NCBI GenBank assembly: GCA_001692895.1 | Contig: KV748176.1 | Location: 2,852,001-2,916,000 of the forward strand | From: Cenococcum geophilum 1.58 | Taxonomy: Eukaryota; Ascomycota; Dothideomycetes; Gloniales; Gloniaceae | Direction of reading: 5' to 3' | Length of the DNA stretch: 64,000 nucleotides | Made by a program: the position numbers and the translations under genes | Notes under the pieces: model-generated | What the model was told of the DNA's origin: nothing | What the model saw: only the letters and a program-made list of their open reading frames with translations | Database searches by the model: none | Shown: positions 53,602 through 64,000 of the stretch, piece by piece | Layout: each line of letters begins with the position of its first letter | Numbering within the stretch: the first letter of the stretch is position 1

Positions 53602-56146
53602 TAATTAACTATAATATTATAAATATAACGCTGACCTAGTTATAAGGAGGACGAAGTTACTATTTAGGATAGGCGGCTCTACGGTAGAGGCTATAGCCGT
53701 ACTTCCTGCCAATAAGTTCTCTTATTAAGCTGCGGGTACGTACACTAATGCGTACTCCAGTCGTAGTTATAATTAAGCTCCCTATTACCAAGCCTATTAG
53801 GATCCTTAATTTTAACTCCATTGGTATTTTAAACGCGGGTATATAGGGCCTTAAAGGACTAGTATAGCTCCAAGTCGTCTACGAAATCGCCCTTAAATTT
53901 ATCAATATTAGCAGTTTTATAACTTTCCTCTAGTTTCTAATTACAGAAGTAGTTAGGTGGGTACTAATAAGAGTTAGCGTAAGCCTAATAGGAAGCTATA
54001 TAATTAAGGGCCCCAAATCTATTAGTATAAGTAGCTACTTCCTTACACTTCCTCTACAGGTAATAAAGAATAAGCTTTATATAGCAGAACTTAGAATACT
54101 ACGGATAAAAAGGATCGCCTTTATATTACGGAAAGTATAATATAACTTAAGGCCTTGCTCTTAGCCAACGCTTATAAGCAGAGTAATTAAAATAGAATAG
54201 AAAATCGAGGAAAGTAACGTCCTCTACCCCATCTAGGCGGCGCTTATATTTCTTATAGTTAGATAATCCGTGCCCTCTTAATTACCTATCCTTAGGCTTA
54301 TATATAACGCTCTAATTATCCTCCTAGTAGTAGTTTAAGGTTATTATATTCCTAAAGCCTTCGTAAAGGGGAATGTCAAAAAGTAGATAGTATACCTCCT
54401 ACGCTAACTAATCGCGTTTAGTAATAAGCGTATTTATAAACCTAGCCACTACTAAACTAAAGGCATAAAGGCTATTAGCGTATAGCTATACTAATTAGAG
54501 TAGCTCCTAGTAGGAAGTTAACTTCTTCTCTTTCTTGCTGTAATATTTGCCTATATAGTTAACTATTACTAATACGCTTGTAGCGGGTGATATATTAATA
54601 TTCGCCATCCACGATAATATTATAGCTGCGTTATAACTATTAAGAAGCTTATTATTATGCTGTGGATAGAACGTCTAGTAATATAGATTTTAATCCTTTA
54701 ATATAGCGGCCTTATTATAAAGAGAGCGTGGAAAATAGAAGCGGCACTCCTTTACTCCAGTAGAGCCTTTCTTTAATCTTAAGTAGTAAGATTTAGTGCA
54801 ATTGCGGTGCCGTTAAAATCGATTAAGGTAAGCAGTAAAAAGCTTACTAGTATTAAGCTGTTCTTTATAGCTAGGAGTAAAAGGATATTAAAGATCAGGA
54901 GGCTTAGATTAATTAGGATTAATTACGGATATAAAAGTAGTCCAGTACTTAGTAAAAGCCGCCCTTAACTTACTAGCTAACGGATCTGGCCTTAGGGCTG
55001 TTAAACTCTATAAGAAGCTATATATATAACCGCTACCTTATACTTACCACTTATATTAGGACTAAAAGTTAGTGCTATTAAATAGGCCTATAAGCACGTG
55101 CTTTCTATATAGATTAAAGCGGTAATATAGCTAGTAAGCAGTAATATACGGATTATCGTTAAGATTTTAAAAAGCAATCCGGTAGCGCTAAGCCTTATTA
55201 ATAGCCTTATATTCATTAAATAGAGGTATATAAGAGTGTAGATTATGCTAATATAGATTAGCAGCGCTAAGTATAAAGAATAGAGACCCGCTCTTAATAT
55301 TCTTAGTATAAGCCGTAAGCTTATTTCTCTTCTACCTCTAATAAGGTCTAGTGCCCTTAAGGTTCCGTATATGCCGTACAATTTTATTTAGCAACTGGCC
55401 ACCCCTATTACCATTTATAAGATTACTAAGCTTATCTAAAGATAGACTTTTTTATTTAATTGGCCGTAAAGGAAGCGGGTAGCGTTAAGGGCTTACTTTC
55501 TTATAATCCGATTAAATACGTAGTAGCGAAATAAGGGGTAGCGGCTAAACCGACTGTCCTAATACTTAAGCATATACTTAGCGTACGTAGCTAGGGTAAC
55601 TATACGGCTTTATAGCATATTAAAATCGGCTTTACTATAAGGAAATAGAGTAGAAAAGGTGCTACGCATAATAAAACTAGCTAATTACTTAAAAAAAGGT
55701 ATTTGTCGCATAGTAGGAACCTCTAGGCCCACTTATAGGTCTTATTAGTGTTAAACCTTACAACCTAAAAGCTCCAATTTATTAAGGTTAGGCACTAGAT
55801 TAGAAACTAAAGTATCCAGTACGTTGTTATTAAATTTACCGTCCGGTATATTACTGCTAAGCTTAATAGGCAAAAGATTAATAGCAGGAGGACATTATAT
55901 AGGAGTAGTAGGGTAAGCCGTCGGGCCACTAGAATTAGACTTTAACTTATTAATATAAGGTAGCTAATCTAATATAGAGCTATTTTGGGTAAGCTAGTAA
56001 GCCAGGTGCTATATATTTCAACATTATAATAATTAGAATAATTGACCTTTAGAAAATAAAGCCACTATACTATAGTAGAGCGCCTTACGGTATACCGCTT
56101 GGTAACCCGCCAACTTAAGTATTTACTACCCTCTACTGCGACAGGC
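53602..56146 (-). pseudogene. Helitron Rep and N-terminal domains, degraded
   Basis: Minus strand, from right to left. At about 55640-55360 a Helitron-like N-terminal region reads 'YPLFRYYVFNRIIRK', 'ALNATRFLYGQLNKKVYL' and later 'GTLRALDLIRGRRE'. At about 54640-54460 comes 'NINISPATSVLVIVNYIGKYY', the conserved block after the Rep HUH/YY part (usual W-M-A-N-I-D-I-S-P-C-T-S). Then 'YKPKDRQLRGHGLSNYKKYK' in pieces to 54240. The HUH and catalytic Tyr residues were not located with certainty. The open frame 55088-55381 lies in this region, but frame choice is uncertain. Confidence 0.7.
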
Positions 56147-56360
56147 TATTACGGCACTGGCAAAACTTAGCAAAACTTAGCAGAACTTTGCGGTCACGTG
56201 ACTAAAGGACCGCATAAAAGAACCCTACTTTAACCGGCGCTGCTCTTCTTCTCCTTTCCTTTCTCTAGCTTTAGATCCTCGTTTATAGACAATCCAATTA
56301 TATAGGCTTGCATACATCCTTCTTGCTATACTTATACCTCGGTTAACTAAGTCGCTAACA
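56147..56360 (+). repeat. Proposed 5' LTR of Gypsy-C
   Basis: Starts tattacggcactggc (ancestral TGTTACGG, as in the other Gypsy LTRs) and ends gtcgctaaca. The repeated aaaacttagc at 56162-56182 and tcacgtgac at 56192-56200 look like regulatory words. A C/T-rich run (cttcttctcctttcc) lies at 56247-56262. No second LTR confirms the edges. Confidence 0.45.
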
Positions 56361-56563
56361 TTATCTAAAGCTCAAACTACCCTTTCTTCTTAAGAAGGAA
56401 CTTAAAAATATTTATAAGACTATAAATAGGACAAGGACATAAAATAGGACCCTAAGGACATTACTAGGACCATAAGGACAGAACCCTAAGAAAAGAACCT
56501 ATAGGATACACACAGACTAGAACCCCTAAAGAAATTACCCAGAATTGCCTAATACCCCTACTA

Positions 56564-58250
56564 CTATGCCATAAAACACAGTAGTAGGTAAAGCGGCTAT
56601 AGGACCCGCAAATACCTTAGACGAAGAAATAATTAATATTTTAACCCCCTAGGCGAAGCTTACAGCAGCTAATGCCGAAATTAAACAACTACAAGAACTG
56701 CTTAAAGCTAAAGACACCCCTATATCTAGCGATAACTTATTGGACAGACTTGCTATAGTCCTTAAGGCCCTAGCCTAACGTACCGTACTATTAAGATCCG
56801 CAAAGGTAGTGGACCCCCTACTACTTACAAACGGGACTAACCCTATATTTAATAATTAGAAGCTTTAACTATAGGATAAGCTTAAAGTTAATAAAGATCA
56901 CTTCCCTAATAACTAAGCCAAGATAGCCTATATCTTTAGCCGCACTAGCGGAGACGCCTAGACGCACCTACGTCCGCAATATACTACAGACTTAGTAGAC
57001 CCTTTCGTCTCAGAAAAAGAAATAATTAACTACCTATCTTCTATTTATAAGGACCCCTTTAAGATATAGAATGCCCGCCTTAATTATAAAAGCCTAAATA
57101 TAAAAACAACGGAGACCTTTTTAGCCTTCTAGACCCGCTTTCTGCACTTAGCTAGCTAAGCCTAATTTCCCCATAAAGACTTAATGCCAGACCTCTTTAA
57201 TAAGCTCACTCTAGACCTACAGCGCGCTATACTGCCAGTTTTTACTACTATATAGACGTTAAAGGTACTTATAGACTACTGCTTAGCTATTAACTAAGGC
57301 CTTTATTAAATTAAGGTATATGCCAAACAGTATAAAGCCAGGAACCCTTTAAGCCAGACTATAAGCAATACAAGAATAGGAAATAGTGCCCTAGTACGGG
57401 CCGTAACTCCCGCGGCACTAACTGTCTAGCCTACTATTAATCTAATAGCTAGTCGAGCAGCTAGTTCTACTACGGGTTTAGTACATACTCGGCCTATATA
57501 TAGTAACCCCTATAGATAAGCCCTTAGTAATTAAGGAGCTTACTTTTTATATAGCTAAAAAAACCACTTTATAAAGGATTATTTAATAGCGGCAAAGATA
57601 AACAAGGTCCTATTAATTTAGAAAAACAGCATAAAGTTATAAAAAAAAAAGGAACCCTAAAGGAAAACTCCTTTCTAGGGTTAAAAGGGATTAATATATT
57701 ATATATTAATCTAGGTTAGCTAGTTAATAAAAGAAGCTGCACTATCCCTTATACTTTATTCCGTAATAAATACCAAGTTTTAACCTTTACTTTAGCTAAC
57801 TTAGGAGTAAATATCTTTACCTTAATTAATATAAAGTGCGCTGTAAAACTAGCTAACTTTTTAAATATACCCCTTAAAGAACTGCCCAAACTAATTCCTA
57901 TTTGTGGGTATAATGGATATATAGGACTACCTATTATAACTATCTTGCGGTTCTACCTCCGTGTTAACGGATAAAGGTAATATAATGTCCCCTTCCTTAT
58001 TATAGACCTTAGAAGCCATAATATAATCTTAGGGAGAAAATAGCTAACCTATTTAGGCTTATAGCTTAATATACGGAATATACGGCTTATCTAGCCCAAA
58101 ACTATACCCCCAACGCCTTCCTTTATAAAAGAAATTAGTATTATAATAGAAAACCTTATACGGCTGTAGATAAACACCATTTACTAGGCTAATACAATAT
58201 ATAGGGACTAGGCTTTTAAGAAGGATATATAGCTTAACCCGCAACAGATC
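56564..58250 (+). pseudogene. Gypsy-C gag and protease, degraded
   Basis: Gag from the ATG at about 56566 (next codons CCA TAA). Readable parts: 'LPPLLLTNGTNPIFNN'-like text near 56815, 'RTSGDA.THLRP.Y' near 56945, and 'FLAF.TRFLHLAS.A' near 57120. The zinc knuckle near 57535-57580 reads YFLYS.KNHFIKDY: all Cys are Tyr, His is kept. Protease at 57780-58080: the site at 57798 reads NLGVN (from D-S-G-A-N), with 'INIKCAVKLANFLNIPL' and 'FLIIDLRSHNIILGRK' after it. The minus-strand open frame at 58059-58244 is a shadow. Confidence 0.75.
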
Positions 58251-58669
58251 CGTATACTATACCGCCCACAGACCACCTACGCCACGCCTCCCATACTAGA
58301 GACTTAGGAAGTCGGTAGTAACCCGACTAAGTCCCCTACGGAGAGCTTAAGCCCTATATAGCCACAAAGGAAAGCTAGAAATATTAGATAATATACTAAA
58401 CTAATAGATTAAAGAAATAACTTATGGAAGATAAAATAGGAGCTAAGAAAGATTATAAACCCTAGACTATAAAATATAGTCTAATAAACGGCTGTAAAGA
58501 AACCTACGGACCTCCCACTAGTTAATATTTGCTATATTAGCGCCGTAGGATTTTACTAAAACTTAGTCTAACCTAATACCGTTACCTTTACCACTAGCTT
58601 ATATAAAATTAATTAAATAATTAAGGAAAAGAAAAGCGAGCGTAGTAGATAAGAAAGTAAGCTTATAGA

Positions 58670-59960
58670 CAAGGAGCTAGTAAAACAAAAACTACCCCAT
58701 TAATACTAGAAATTTAAGGATATATTCTCCAAGGCAGCGTCTAATATACTCCCACCTCACCAACCATACGACTATAAGATTAAGATTAAGCCAGACAAGG
58801 AAAACACCCTTAGCTTTAGCCCCCTCTACTAGCAGTTTACTGCCAAATTATAGGCCATAAAGTAGTACCTTATTAATAACTTAGATAAGGGCTTTATTAA
58901 CCTAATTAAGCCCCTTTTAACTTGCCTATTCTCTTTACTAAAAAGCTAAACAGAGGACTCTATTTCTATATTAACTATTATAAACTAAATAATATAACCC
59001 GCAAGGACTGCTATCTACTACCCCTATTTAATAAGACTTTAGCCTAAATAAGTAGAGCTAAGGTCTTTATAAAGCTTAATATCCGCTAGGCCTTCTACTA
59101 AATTAAAATAAACCCTAGGTTTAAAAATCTTACTATATTTTAAACCCGTTACGGAACACATAAATATAAGGTACTCCCTTTTAGACTAACTAACGGACCG
59201 GCTACGTACTAGCGGTATATAAATAATGTACTCTTTAACTACCTTAACGACTTCTATACGGCCTACCTAGATAATATTATAATCTACTCTAAGAATAAGC
59301 TGGAATACAAGGAGCACGTTTATAAATTCCTATAACGGCTCTGTAAGGCTAGCCTCTAGGCCAATATTAAGAAGTTAGAGTTTAGTATTAAGCGTATAAA
59401 ATACCTAAGGTTTATTATTAGCATAGATAGAATTAAAACCGACCTAAAAAAAACGGCCGTAATTACCCAGTAGGCACCCCCACGGACTGTAAAGGGGGTA
59501 TAATTATTCCTAGGTTTCTATAACTTCTATTAACGCTTTATTAAGGACTATAGCAAAATTACTAAACCTTTTAATCGCCTTACCCAAAAAGACCAGCCCT
59601 TCTACTTTAATATCGCATATAGGTAGGCCTTTAATAAGCTTAAGAAACAACTAGTCTCTACTCCCTTACTTACCTACTTTAACCTAAAACGGCCCTTAAT
59701 GCTAGAGACTAATACCTTAAATAGCGTAATAGCTAGTGTTTTCTCCTAGAAGTAACCGGATGGAGAATAGCACCCTATTATATACTATTTAAAGACTATA
59801 ATAAACGCTAAGCTAAACTACCCTATCTATAATAAAAAAATGCTAGCTATTATCTTTAGCTTTTAGCACTAGCGTATATAGCTAGAGGGGGCCCTTAAAC
59901 CTATCTAGGTAGTTTTAGATCACTAGGCCTTAGAATATTTTATAATAATAAAGGCCCTTA
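58670..59960 (+). pseudogene. Gypsy-C reverse transcriptase and RNase H, degraded
   Basis: RT opens with 'FKDIFSKAASNILPPH' (58720) and 'LPPH.PYDYKIKI'. Then 'LDKGFINL', 'RKDCYLLPLFNKTL', 'VLPFRLTNGPATY'-like text, and the YxDD box at about 59264 as AYLDNIIIY: first Asp kept, second Asn. The connection reads 'ADIKKLEFSIKRIKYLRFII'. RNase H follows from about 59700 ('LNYPIYNKKMLAIIF'). Confidence 0.85.
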
Positions 59961-60229
59961 TAGCCCAGCAGGCGCAATAGGCGGATATCCTATCTTAGTT
60001 TAACTTCTTAATTATATATAGGCTAAGCGCTATAAACCGTGCAAACGCCCTTATAAGGCATAGATAGGACCTAAATAACTAGGTAGCCGTAAAGATCTTA
60101 TTATAGACCTAGACACTACTACGACTAGAGTACCTTAACCCCTAAATACGGGCAGAACTAAATACAAACTCTTTAGACGCTAAGATATATCCTATTAACT
60201 CCATGGAACTTAACCTTATTAATAAACTG

Positions 60230-61660
60230 CTGTAGGTAAACCGTACGGCCCCTTCCCTATAGGAGTACTGTAAAAAGATAAAGGACGTTATAAGCCTATA
60301 GTCCCTTAAAAACGGATTACTTAAGCACCGTAAACAGCTAGTAGTAGCAGAGGAACAGAACTTACAGACTTAGATTATCGCCAAAGCATATACCTAGGTC
60401 TCTATAGCCTACCCTAAAAAAAATAAGACTTATAAGATTATTAGTAACCGGTACTACTGGCCCGGAATAGTTATAGATATTAACCGTTATATACAGAACT
60501 GCAACGGCTGCCGTAAATCTATAATCCCCTAAAACAAAACCCTAGGACTATTAAAACCACTCCCAATACTAGAACGCCCCTAGCAGTATATCTCTATAGA
60601 TTTCTATAAGCTACCTATAGACCGTAACGGATATAATATAGTTATAATTCTAGTTAACCGTTTTAGCAAGCGCCTATTCTTAATCCCCTATTATAAGAAT
60701 ATTAATGCTAAAGAGGCGGCCCAACTATATATCTACTACGTCTATTAAATTTACAGGCTACCAGGTACTATTATATCCAATTATAGGCCGTAGTTTATAT
60801 TAGCCTTTTAGAACAAGTTTACCCGGATTCTAGGTATTAAGCTAAAGCTCTTTATAGCATACTACCCCCAGATAGACGGCCAGATAGAGATTATAAATTA
60901 ATATTTAGACTAGAGACTCCGGCCTTTTATTAACTACTTTTAGGATAACTAGGCTAAACTGCTACCCCTTATAGACTATACCCAAGCAACCCTATCCCAT
61001 AACTCTACTAGATTTACCCCTATTCAACTAGAAATAGGCTACTTACCCTATACAAGTTTTAACTAGGAAAAACCAAAAGGACCCCAGACTGTACGCGAAA
61101 AACTATCCTATAAGGAAGCCCAGCAGTACGCTAAGCGCTTAAAAGAAGCCTAAATAGTAGCCCGTACGAATCTAGGAAAAGCCTAAAAATTAATAAAATA
61201 GTAGGCGAACAAATATAGGCGCGAGCCTAACTTTACGGTAGGCGATATAGTCTAGGTTATAATAAGGAACTAAAAAACAGAACGACCTAGCTATAAGCTA
61301 AACTATTAGATAGTAGGACCATACGAGGTTCTTAAGAAGATAGGCAACTTATATAAAGTAAAGCTCCCGGATTTAATTAAGGTCTACCCTATCTTCTTGC
61401 TAGATAAGCTATAAAAAGCCGCAAATAACCTACTACCTAGATAAAAGAACGAACCCCCCCTACCGATTTAAGTTAATGGCGACGAAAAATAGGAAATTAA
61501 AGAAATACTAGCCTATAAGCTAGTAAGGAGAACGTTAAAGTACCGCGTTAGTTAGAAAGGCTATAACCTAAATCCTACTTAGTACCCTACATAGAACTTT
61601 ATCGGCAGTCCCTATAACGTCTTAGCCACCCAGACGAGACAGCCACCCACCCGAGACAGT
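60230..61660 (+). pseudogene. Gypsy-C integrase and chromodomain, degraded
   Basis: Zinc-binding end 'NRYI.NCNGCRKS' near 60500 keeps both Cys. The DDE core has 'YISIDFYKLPIDRNG' (60590, Asp kept), 'IISNYRP.FI' (60775, Asp to Asn) and 'DGQIEIIN' (60875, Glu kept). A long readable C-terminal part (61080-61400) leads to a chromodomain at about 61500-61600: 'LKYRVS.KGYNLNPT.YP', then 'NFIGSPYNVL'. Coding runs up to about 61660, where the pogo-type transposon begins. Confidence 0.85.
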
Positions 61661-61723
61661 GCACGGGCCTCCTACGAAAATCAAAATCAAAACATCAAAA
61701 TACTCCTTGACTACACCACCACT

Positions 61724-62357
61724 ATGTCCTCTACTACCCCCTAATTGCTGTCGCTTGACCAAGAAGATCGAATGCAAATTATTCTTCAATTATTGGAAGC
61801 CAATCCTAATTAATCTGGCCGTTTACTTGCCCAAATATACGGTCTATCGCCTTCTTCTGTTTACCATCGTTGTAACGGCCGCCAGTTGAGCAAGGAGTAT
61901 CACCAAAAGCTTTAAAAGCTCTCAGTTATTAAGGAGGACTCCCTAGTTAAATGGATTAATATAATGGGAGCCTGGGGTTGGCCACCTCGAATTTAACACC
62001 TTAAATCTATAGCTAAAAGTATCCTTACTGCAAAGAAGCGTCCTCTAGAGCTTGGCCAACACTGGTATAAAAACTTCCTTACCCGACACCCAGAGCTTAA
62101 AGCTTAATTCGCCCAAGGCCTTAATTAAAAGCGAAAGGATGCTAAGGATCTAGAGATTATTAAAGAGTGGTTTAATCTCTATAAAGCTACTATTACTAAG
62201 TACGTAATTCCCCCAGGCGATTAATACAATATGGATGAGAAAGGAATTGCAATGGGGTTAGGCGATAAGGTTAAGGTGCTTGTTCCTTAATTAGAGGCTC
62301 AAGCCTTTATTACAGAGCTGGGCAATTGCGATTGGGTGTCTATTATTGAGTGCATAT
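61724..62357 (+). pseudogene. Pogo-type transposase, N-terminal part
   Basis: ATG at 61724; MSSTTP then TAA at a Gln position. A psq-type helix-turn-helix: 'SGRLLAQIYGLSPSSVYHR' (61815-61870, TAA before it). A CENP-B-type second DNA-binding helix region: 'LELGQHWYKNFLTRHPELKA' (62050-62105). The start of the DDE domain is at 62231, 'MDEKGIAMGLGDKVKVLV', with the first catalytic Asp intact, ending at 'DWVSIIECIS'. Only about seven stops, all TAA or TAG. The gene then enters the repeat. Confidence 0.88.
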
Positions 62358-62975
62358 CAGGAAGTCAATCAGGAGGTCAATCAGGAGGTTAATCAGGAGG
62401 TCAACTAGGAGGTTAATCAGGAGGTCGATCAGGAGGTCAATCAGGAGGTCAACCAAGAGGTCAACCAGGAGGTTAACCAGGAGGTCAATCAGGAGGTCGA
62501 TTAGGAGTCAATCAGGAGGTCAACCAAGAGGTCAACAGGAGGTCAACCAGGAGGCCAACCAGGAGGTCAATCAGGAGGTCGATTAGGAGGTCAATCAGGA
62601 GGTCACCAAGAGGTCAACCAGGAGGTTAATCAGGAGGTCAATTAGAGGTCAATCAGGAGGTCGATCAGGAGGTCAATCAGGAGGTCGATCAGGAGGTCAA
62701 TCAGGAGGTCAATAGGAGGTCAACTAGGAGGTCAATCAGGAGGTCGATCAGGAGGTCAATCAGGAGGTTAATCAGGAGGTCAACTAGGAGGTCAATTAGG
62801 AGGTCAACCAGGAGGTCAATCAGGAGGTCAATCAGGAGGTCAATCAGGAGGTCAATCAGAAGGTCAACCAGGAGGTCAATCAGGAAGTCAATTAGGAGGT
62901 CAATCAGGAGGTCAATCAGGAGGTCAATCAGAAGGTCAACCAGGAGGTCAATCAGGAAGTCAATTAGGAGGTCAA
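62358..62975. repeat. 12-bp minisatellite inside the transposase gene
   Basis: About fifty copies of a 12-bp unit, caggaggtcaat, with variants in the last bases (tcgatc, tcaacc, ttaatc). In the transposase frame it reads Ser-Gly-Gly-Gln repeats. Several 10-11-bp units break the frame. It begins right after 'ECIS' and ends right before 'YRLPPYLIFQGK', where relatives have only a few residues. The open frame 62350-62586 on the same strand is the repeat in another frame. Confidence 0.92.
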
Positions 62976-63932
62976 TATCGATTACCTCCCTACCTTATCT
63001 TTCAGGGGAAGCAAATGCAATGATCTTGGATATTACCTGGACTTGATCGCGAGACAGTGATTTAAGTAAGCGATTTGGGCTGGACAAATTTGGATATCGT
63101 AGTTAATTGGTTAAAACACTTTAACCAATATACAGAGCTACGCCTTTAAGGAATCTATCGCTTATTAATTCTTAATGGACATAAGAGCCACATATTAATG
63201 CAGTTTGTTAAGTATTGCGAGGCTTATAAGATTATCCCTCTCTGTCTATTACCTTATTTAACACACCTACTTTAACCCCTTAATGTTAGTATATTTAGCC
63301 CCTTATTAAAAGCCTATTAAAAGCGCCTTTACGACTTCGCCTTTTATGGAGCTGTCAATATTACTAAGCCTAAGTTCCTTAAGTATTACCAAGCTGTATA
63401 AGATAAAGCTATATTACTAACTAATATAGCAAGCGTATGGCGGGCAACTGGCCTTCTACTATTCAATCCTTTAATTGTTTTAGAAAAGATTCGGCTAACG
63501 ACTCCTTCCTATATAAGCTTTACAGATAAGAATAGCCATAAATTTAATATACCCGTGTTTCCTTCCGTAGAGGAGAGACTTACTAAGATATTTGGGCAGC
63601 TCTTGTAAGGTGCATTACCCCTACATTCTTAAGCTGTGCATAATATTCAGCAGTTTATATTAAGTACGGTAGCTGATAATACAATCCTTAAGCAAATAAA
63701 TTAGGAGCTTCTTAAAAGACAGAAGAAGGAGCGTTATAGTAAGATAAAAGCCGCCTATGGGAAGGCACGAGTTTTATCAGTAGTAGAGGCACAAAAGAAG
63801 AACGATGAAAAGCTTCAAAAGGAGCAGGAAGAGAAGAGGGTAAAGGAAAGAAAGGCTGCATTATGGGGGGTTATTACCTTTATAAAGAAGGTTTGGAAGG
63901 AACTACCAATGGATTATAGTGTATTTATATAA
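62976..63932 (+). pseudogene. Pogo-type transposase, C-terminal part
   Basis: Resumes with 'YRLPPYLIFQGKQM'. The second catalytic site at about 63171 reads 'LLILNGHKSH' (usual L-D-G-H-x-S-H; Asp to Asn), and the third at about 63285 'LLQPLNVSIF' (usual P-L-D-V; Asp to Asn). After that 'VWRATGLLLFNPLIVLEK' and a basic, coiled-coil-like C-terminus ('NDEKLQKEQEEKRVKERK') to the TAA at 63930. The two lost Asp make it inactive. Confidence 0.86.
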
Positions 63933-64000
63933 TAGGGTTAATTTAGGTTGATTTTGGGGTTGATTTTAATGTCAATTTGATTTTGATTTTCGTAGGAGGC

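Larger units (their letters stand above)
38360..56146 (-). mobile_element. Helitron (minus strand), split by Copia-D and by a retroposon
   Basis: Three minus-strand pieces, 56146-53602, 47739-46542 and 38569-38360, give in order a Helitron-like N-terminal domain, the replication-initiator region and a PIF1-type helicase. Helitrons move by rolling-circle replication with such a RepHel protein. The pieces sum to about 3.9 kb. Its termini are not identified, so the limits given are those of recognisable coding; Gypsy-C abuts the right side. It is the oldest element in this block, since Copia-D and the long retroposon both interrupt it. Confidence 0.7.
56147..61666 (+). mobile_element. Gypsy-C: third chromovirus, 3' LTR not in view
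   Basis: Plus-strand Gypsy with gag, protease, RT, RNase H, integrase and chromodomain in order. A 5' LTR is proposed at 56147-56360, but its partner is not seen: pol runs directly into the pogo-type transposon at 61667, which therefore probably sits inside the 3' end of this element. The right limit is thus only that of the recognised part. It differs from Gypsy-A and Gypsy-B. It abuts or interrupts the Helitron on its left. Confidence 0.82.
61667..64000 (+). mobile_element. Pogo/Fot1-type DNA transposon
   Basis: The terminal inverted repeat gcctcctacgaaaatcaaaa at 61667 has its mirror at the last bases of the window (ending cgtaggaggc at 64000), about 25 bp matching. The inverted repeat may extend beyond the window, so the TA target duplication typical of the family cannot be checked; no TA is present at the left edge as drawn. 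It encodes a transposase with a CENP-B-type helix-turn-helix and a DDE domain. It is less damaged than most elements here. Confidence 0.85.

Noticed and set aside
55088..55381. 97-codon minus-strand frame, Leu/Ile-rich, looking like a membrane protein
   Set aside because: It lies within the Helitron N-terminal region. Hydrophobicity here comes from AT-rich, RIP-altered codons, and the Helitron reading continues through this stretch.
57540..57600. Host zinc-finger gene
   Set aside because: The motif is the gag knuckle of Gypsy-C in its normal position before protease.

Overview
The window looks like a repeat-only block of a filamentous ascomycete (Pezizomycotina) genome. I find no host gene, tRNA or rRNA. 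Almost every base that can be assigned belongs to a transposable element. Most of these carry the pattern left by repeat-induced point mutation (RIP): C:G to T:A changes, mainly CpA to TpA. In-frame TAA/TAG replace Gln and Trp codons, and catalytic Asp becomes Asn, His becomes Tyr and Cys becomes Tyr at the expected places. No element keeps an intact open frame. The families were recognised by reading degraded translations by eye, not by database search.

Layout. (1) 1-16750: an old minus-strand Gypsy (here Gypsy-D) split three times: by a complete plus-strand chromovirus Gypsy-A (215-6423, TSD ATATT), by a 2.4-kb element built from four different minisatellites (7093-9513, TSD TAGTA), and by a minus-strand Copia (Copia-B, 9759-15881, TSD CTAAT). 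(2) 16751-19741: unassigned sequence, a 1.7-kb element with hairpin ends flanked by TTAA (17633-19340), and the 5' gag end of a minus-strand Copia (Copia-E). (3) 19742-37565: Copia-A (TSD AGAAT), carrying a second chromovirus Gypsy-B (23328-31359, TSD TAGAA) and a short minus-strand Copia-C (32724-36420, TSD ACTAG). (4) 37571-56146: a minus-strand Helitron split by Copia-D (38570-46536, TSD TATTC) and by a 5.8-kb retroposon-like insertion (47754-53587, 14-bp TSD). Copia-D contains a 5'-truncated 1.6-kb copy of the same retroposon (41401-43000, 13-bp TSD). The long copy contains a hAT transposon (49510-52227, 8-bp TSD). (5) 56147-61666: a third chromovirus, Gypsy-C, without a visible 3' LTR. 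(6) 61667-64000: a pogo/Fot1-type transposon whose transposase gene carries a 0.6-kb expansion of a 12-bp repeat.

The target-site duplications give a clear order of insertion. Removing each insert rejoins the broken reading frame of its host element, for example the Gypsy-D protease across Gypsy-A and the Gypsy-D gag across the minisatellite element.

The parts least explained by known families are: the retroposon whose body is an array of short hairpins; a palindrome near the 3' end of three Copia elements with an apparent compensatory base-pair change; the stacked-minisatellite element; and the TTAA-flanked hairpin-ended element. Ns at 20525-20548, 40774-40826, 43119-43199, 47891-49280 and 52704-53223 fall inside repeats and suggest collapsed or ambiguous consensus there.
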